Program-made: the position numbers and the translations under genes
Shown here: piece by piece, positions 60,181 through 60,530 of the stretch
How the letters are laid out: each line of letters opens with the position of its first letter
Numbering within the stretch: the first letter of the stretch is position 1
Notes under the pieces: generated by a model
Database searches by the model: none
Seen by the model: the letters and a program-made list of their open reading frames with translations, nothing else
Told to the model about the DNA's origin: nothing
From: an uncultured Prevotellaceae bacterium
GTDB lineage: Bacteria; Bacteroidota; Bacteroidia; Bacteroidales; Bacteroidaceae
Reading direction: 5' to 3'
Assembly: GCA_900316265.1 (NCBI GenBank)
Contig: ONCH01000011.1
Coordinates: 1-60,530 of the forward strand
Length of the DNA: 60,530 bases

Positions 60181-60530
60181 ATGAAACAACAGATACACAA
60201 CAGACGATTCCTGCTCCTGCTGGCTATGCTGAAAGCAGCGACATTTGGAATGGCACAGACGGTAATTGTCAAGGACAGCATCACCAATGAGCCAATACCG
60301 TTTGTGAGTGTATATTTCGGAAATGACACTGGTGGCTATACGGACGAAAAAGGGATGATTGCCATTCCAAACGAAGCAGCACAGATGCGGTTGTCTCATA
60401 TCTGCTACGAGACAAAGAGCATCTCTAAGACAACAGCCGACTTGCAAACTATCTTTCTTGTTCCGAAAAGTATCAATCTTGATGAAGTCGCCATTAGCGC
60501 AAAGGCTCTCAAACGAACAAAGACCACAGA
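60181..60530 (+). CDS. CarboxypepD_reg-like outer-membrane protein, 5' part (runs off window)
   Basis: An open frame from ATG 60181 continues to the window edge (116 codons). It has a signal peptide (RRFLLLLAMLKAATFGMA-Q) and then a carboxypeptidase-regulatory-like domain (VKDSITNEPIPFVSVYF, GGYTDEKGMIAIP, LSHICYETKSI). INLDEVAISAKA follows, the usual link into a TonB-dependent receptor or a related barrel. -7 box TAACTTTG at 60144-60151. The C-terminal part is unseen. Confidence 0.8.
   Translation, partial: MKQQIHNRRFLLLLAMLKAATFGMAQTVIVKDSITNEPIPFVSVYFGNDTGGYTDEKGMIAIPNEAAQMRLSHICYETKSISKTTADLQTIFLVPKSINLDEVAISAKALKRTKTT

Overview
The window looks like a chromosome segment from a Bacteroidales bacterium, most likely of the Prevotella/Segatella group. 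Several upstream regions carry the Bacteroidota promoter (TTTG, about 20 nt, TAnnTTTG). The gene families also fit: an HU-like protein with a 'smalltalk' peptide, a lipid-anchored BamA relative (TamL), DUF4421 and DUF4494 proteins, a membrane-spanning propeller/AraC regulator, DPP III with an HECLGH motif, and a rubredoxin-first rubrerythrin. I found no rRNA, tRNA, CRISPR array or intact transposase.

Positions 1-15.5 kb form an accessory, unstable region. It holds the tail of an HU-like gene and a smalltalk peptide, then an AAA/DUF4143 ATPase. Next come two giant GC-rich surface-protein paralogues on the minus strand, the first frameshifted. A second AAA ATPase, the 5' relic of a third surface-protein gene and a ParE-type toxin-antitoxin pair complete it. 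The same promoter-leader DNA recurs in front of surface protein 1, the relic and the antitoxin.

Positions 15.5-41.5 kb are mostly ordinary. They include a clostripain-like lipoprotein, a DUF4421 protein, a GH5 mannanase with a sugar kinase, an MscS channel and an outer-membrane barrel. A cell-envelope operon follows (kdsA, kdsD, a degenerate propeller regulator, a cardiolipin-synthase-like enzyme). Then come a TPR protein with a solute-binding lipoprotein, radA-queC-BASS transporter, a carboxylesterase, a UDP-GlcNAc 2-epimerase, a beta-helix lipoprotein and rubrerythrin.

Positions 41.5-60.5 kb hold a fur-purA-hisS-SGNH esterase operon, DPP III, an AraC regulator, an EFR1 flavodoxin-ferredoxin, a YggS-DUF4494-pseudokinase operon, an aminotransferase with a LolC/E-like permease, a WalJ-like MBL hydrolase, a small lipoprotein, TamL, a SpoU methyltransferase, an orphan Phd antitoxin, a Crp/Fnr regulator and the start of a CarboxypepD_reg-like protein.

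The most unusual content is repetitive DNA. (1) A 33-35 bp hairpin element has five copies. One is in frame in the carboxylesterase, one supplies the C-terminus of the smalltalk peptide, and one shows a clean filled-versus-empty site. (2) Low-complexity intergenic 'text' (TTCCATCTTCC or CTCTTAACTCTT types) also lies inside coding genes. (3) An AATTATGCATTATGAATT-type cassette sits in the centre of six divergent promoter regions. The most unusual protein is the propeller/AraC regulator: it has no kinase ATPase domain and has lost both its phospho-histidine and phospho-aspartate positions.
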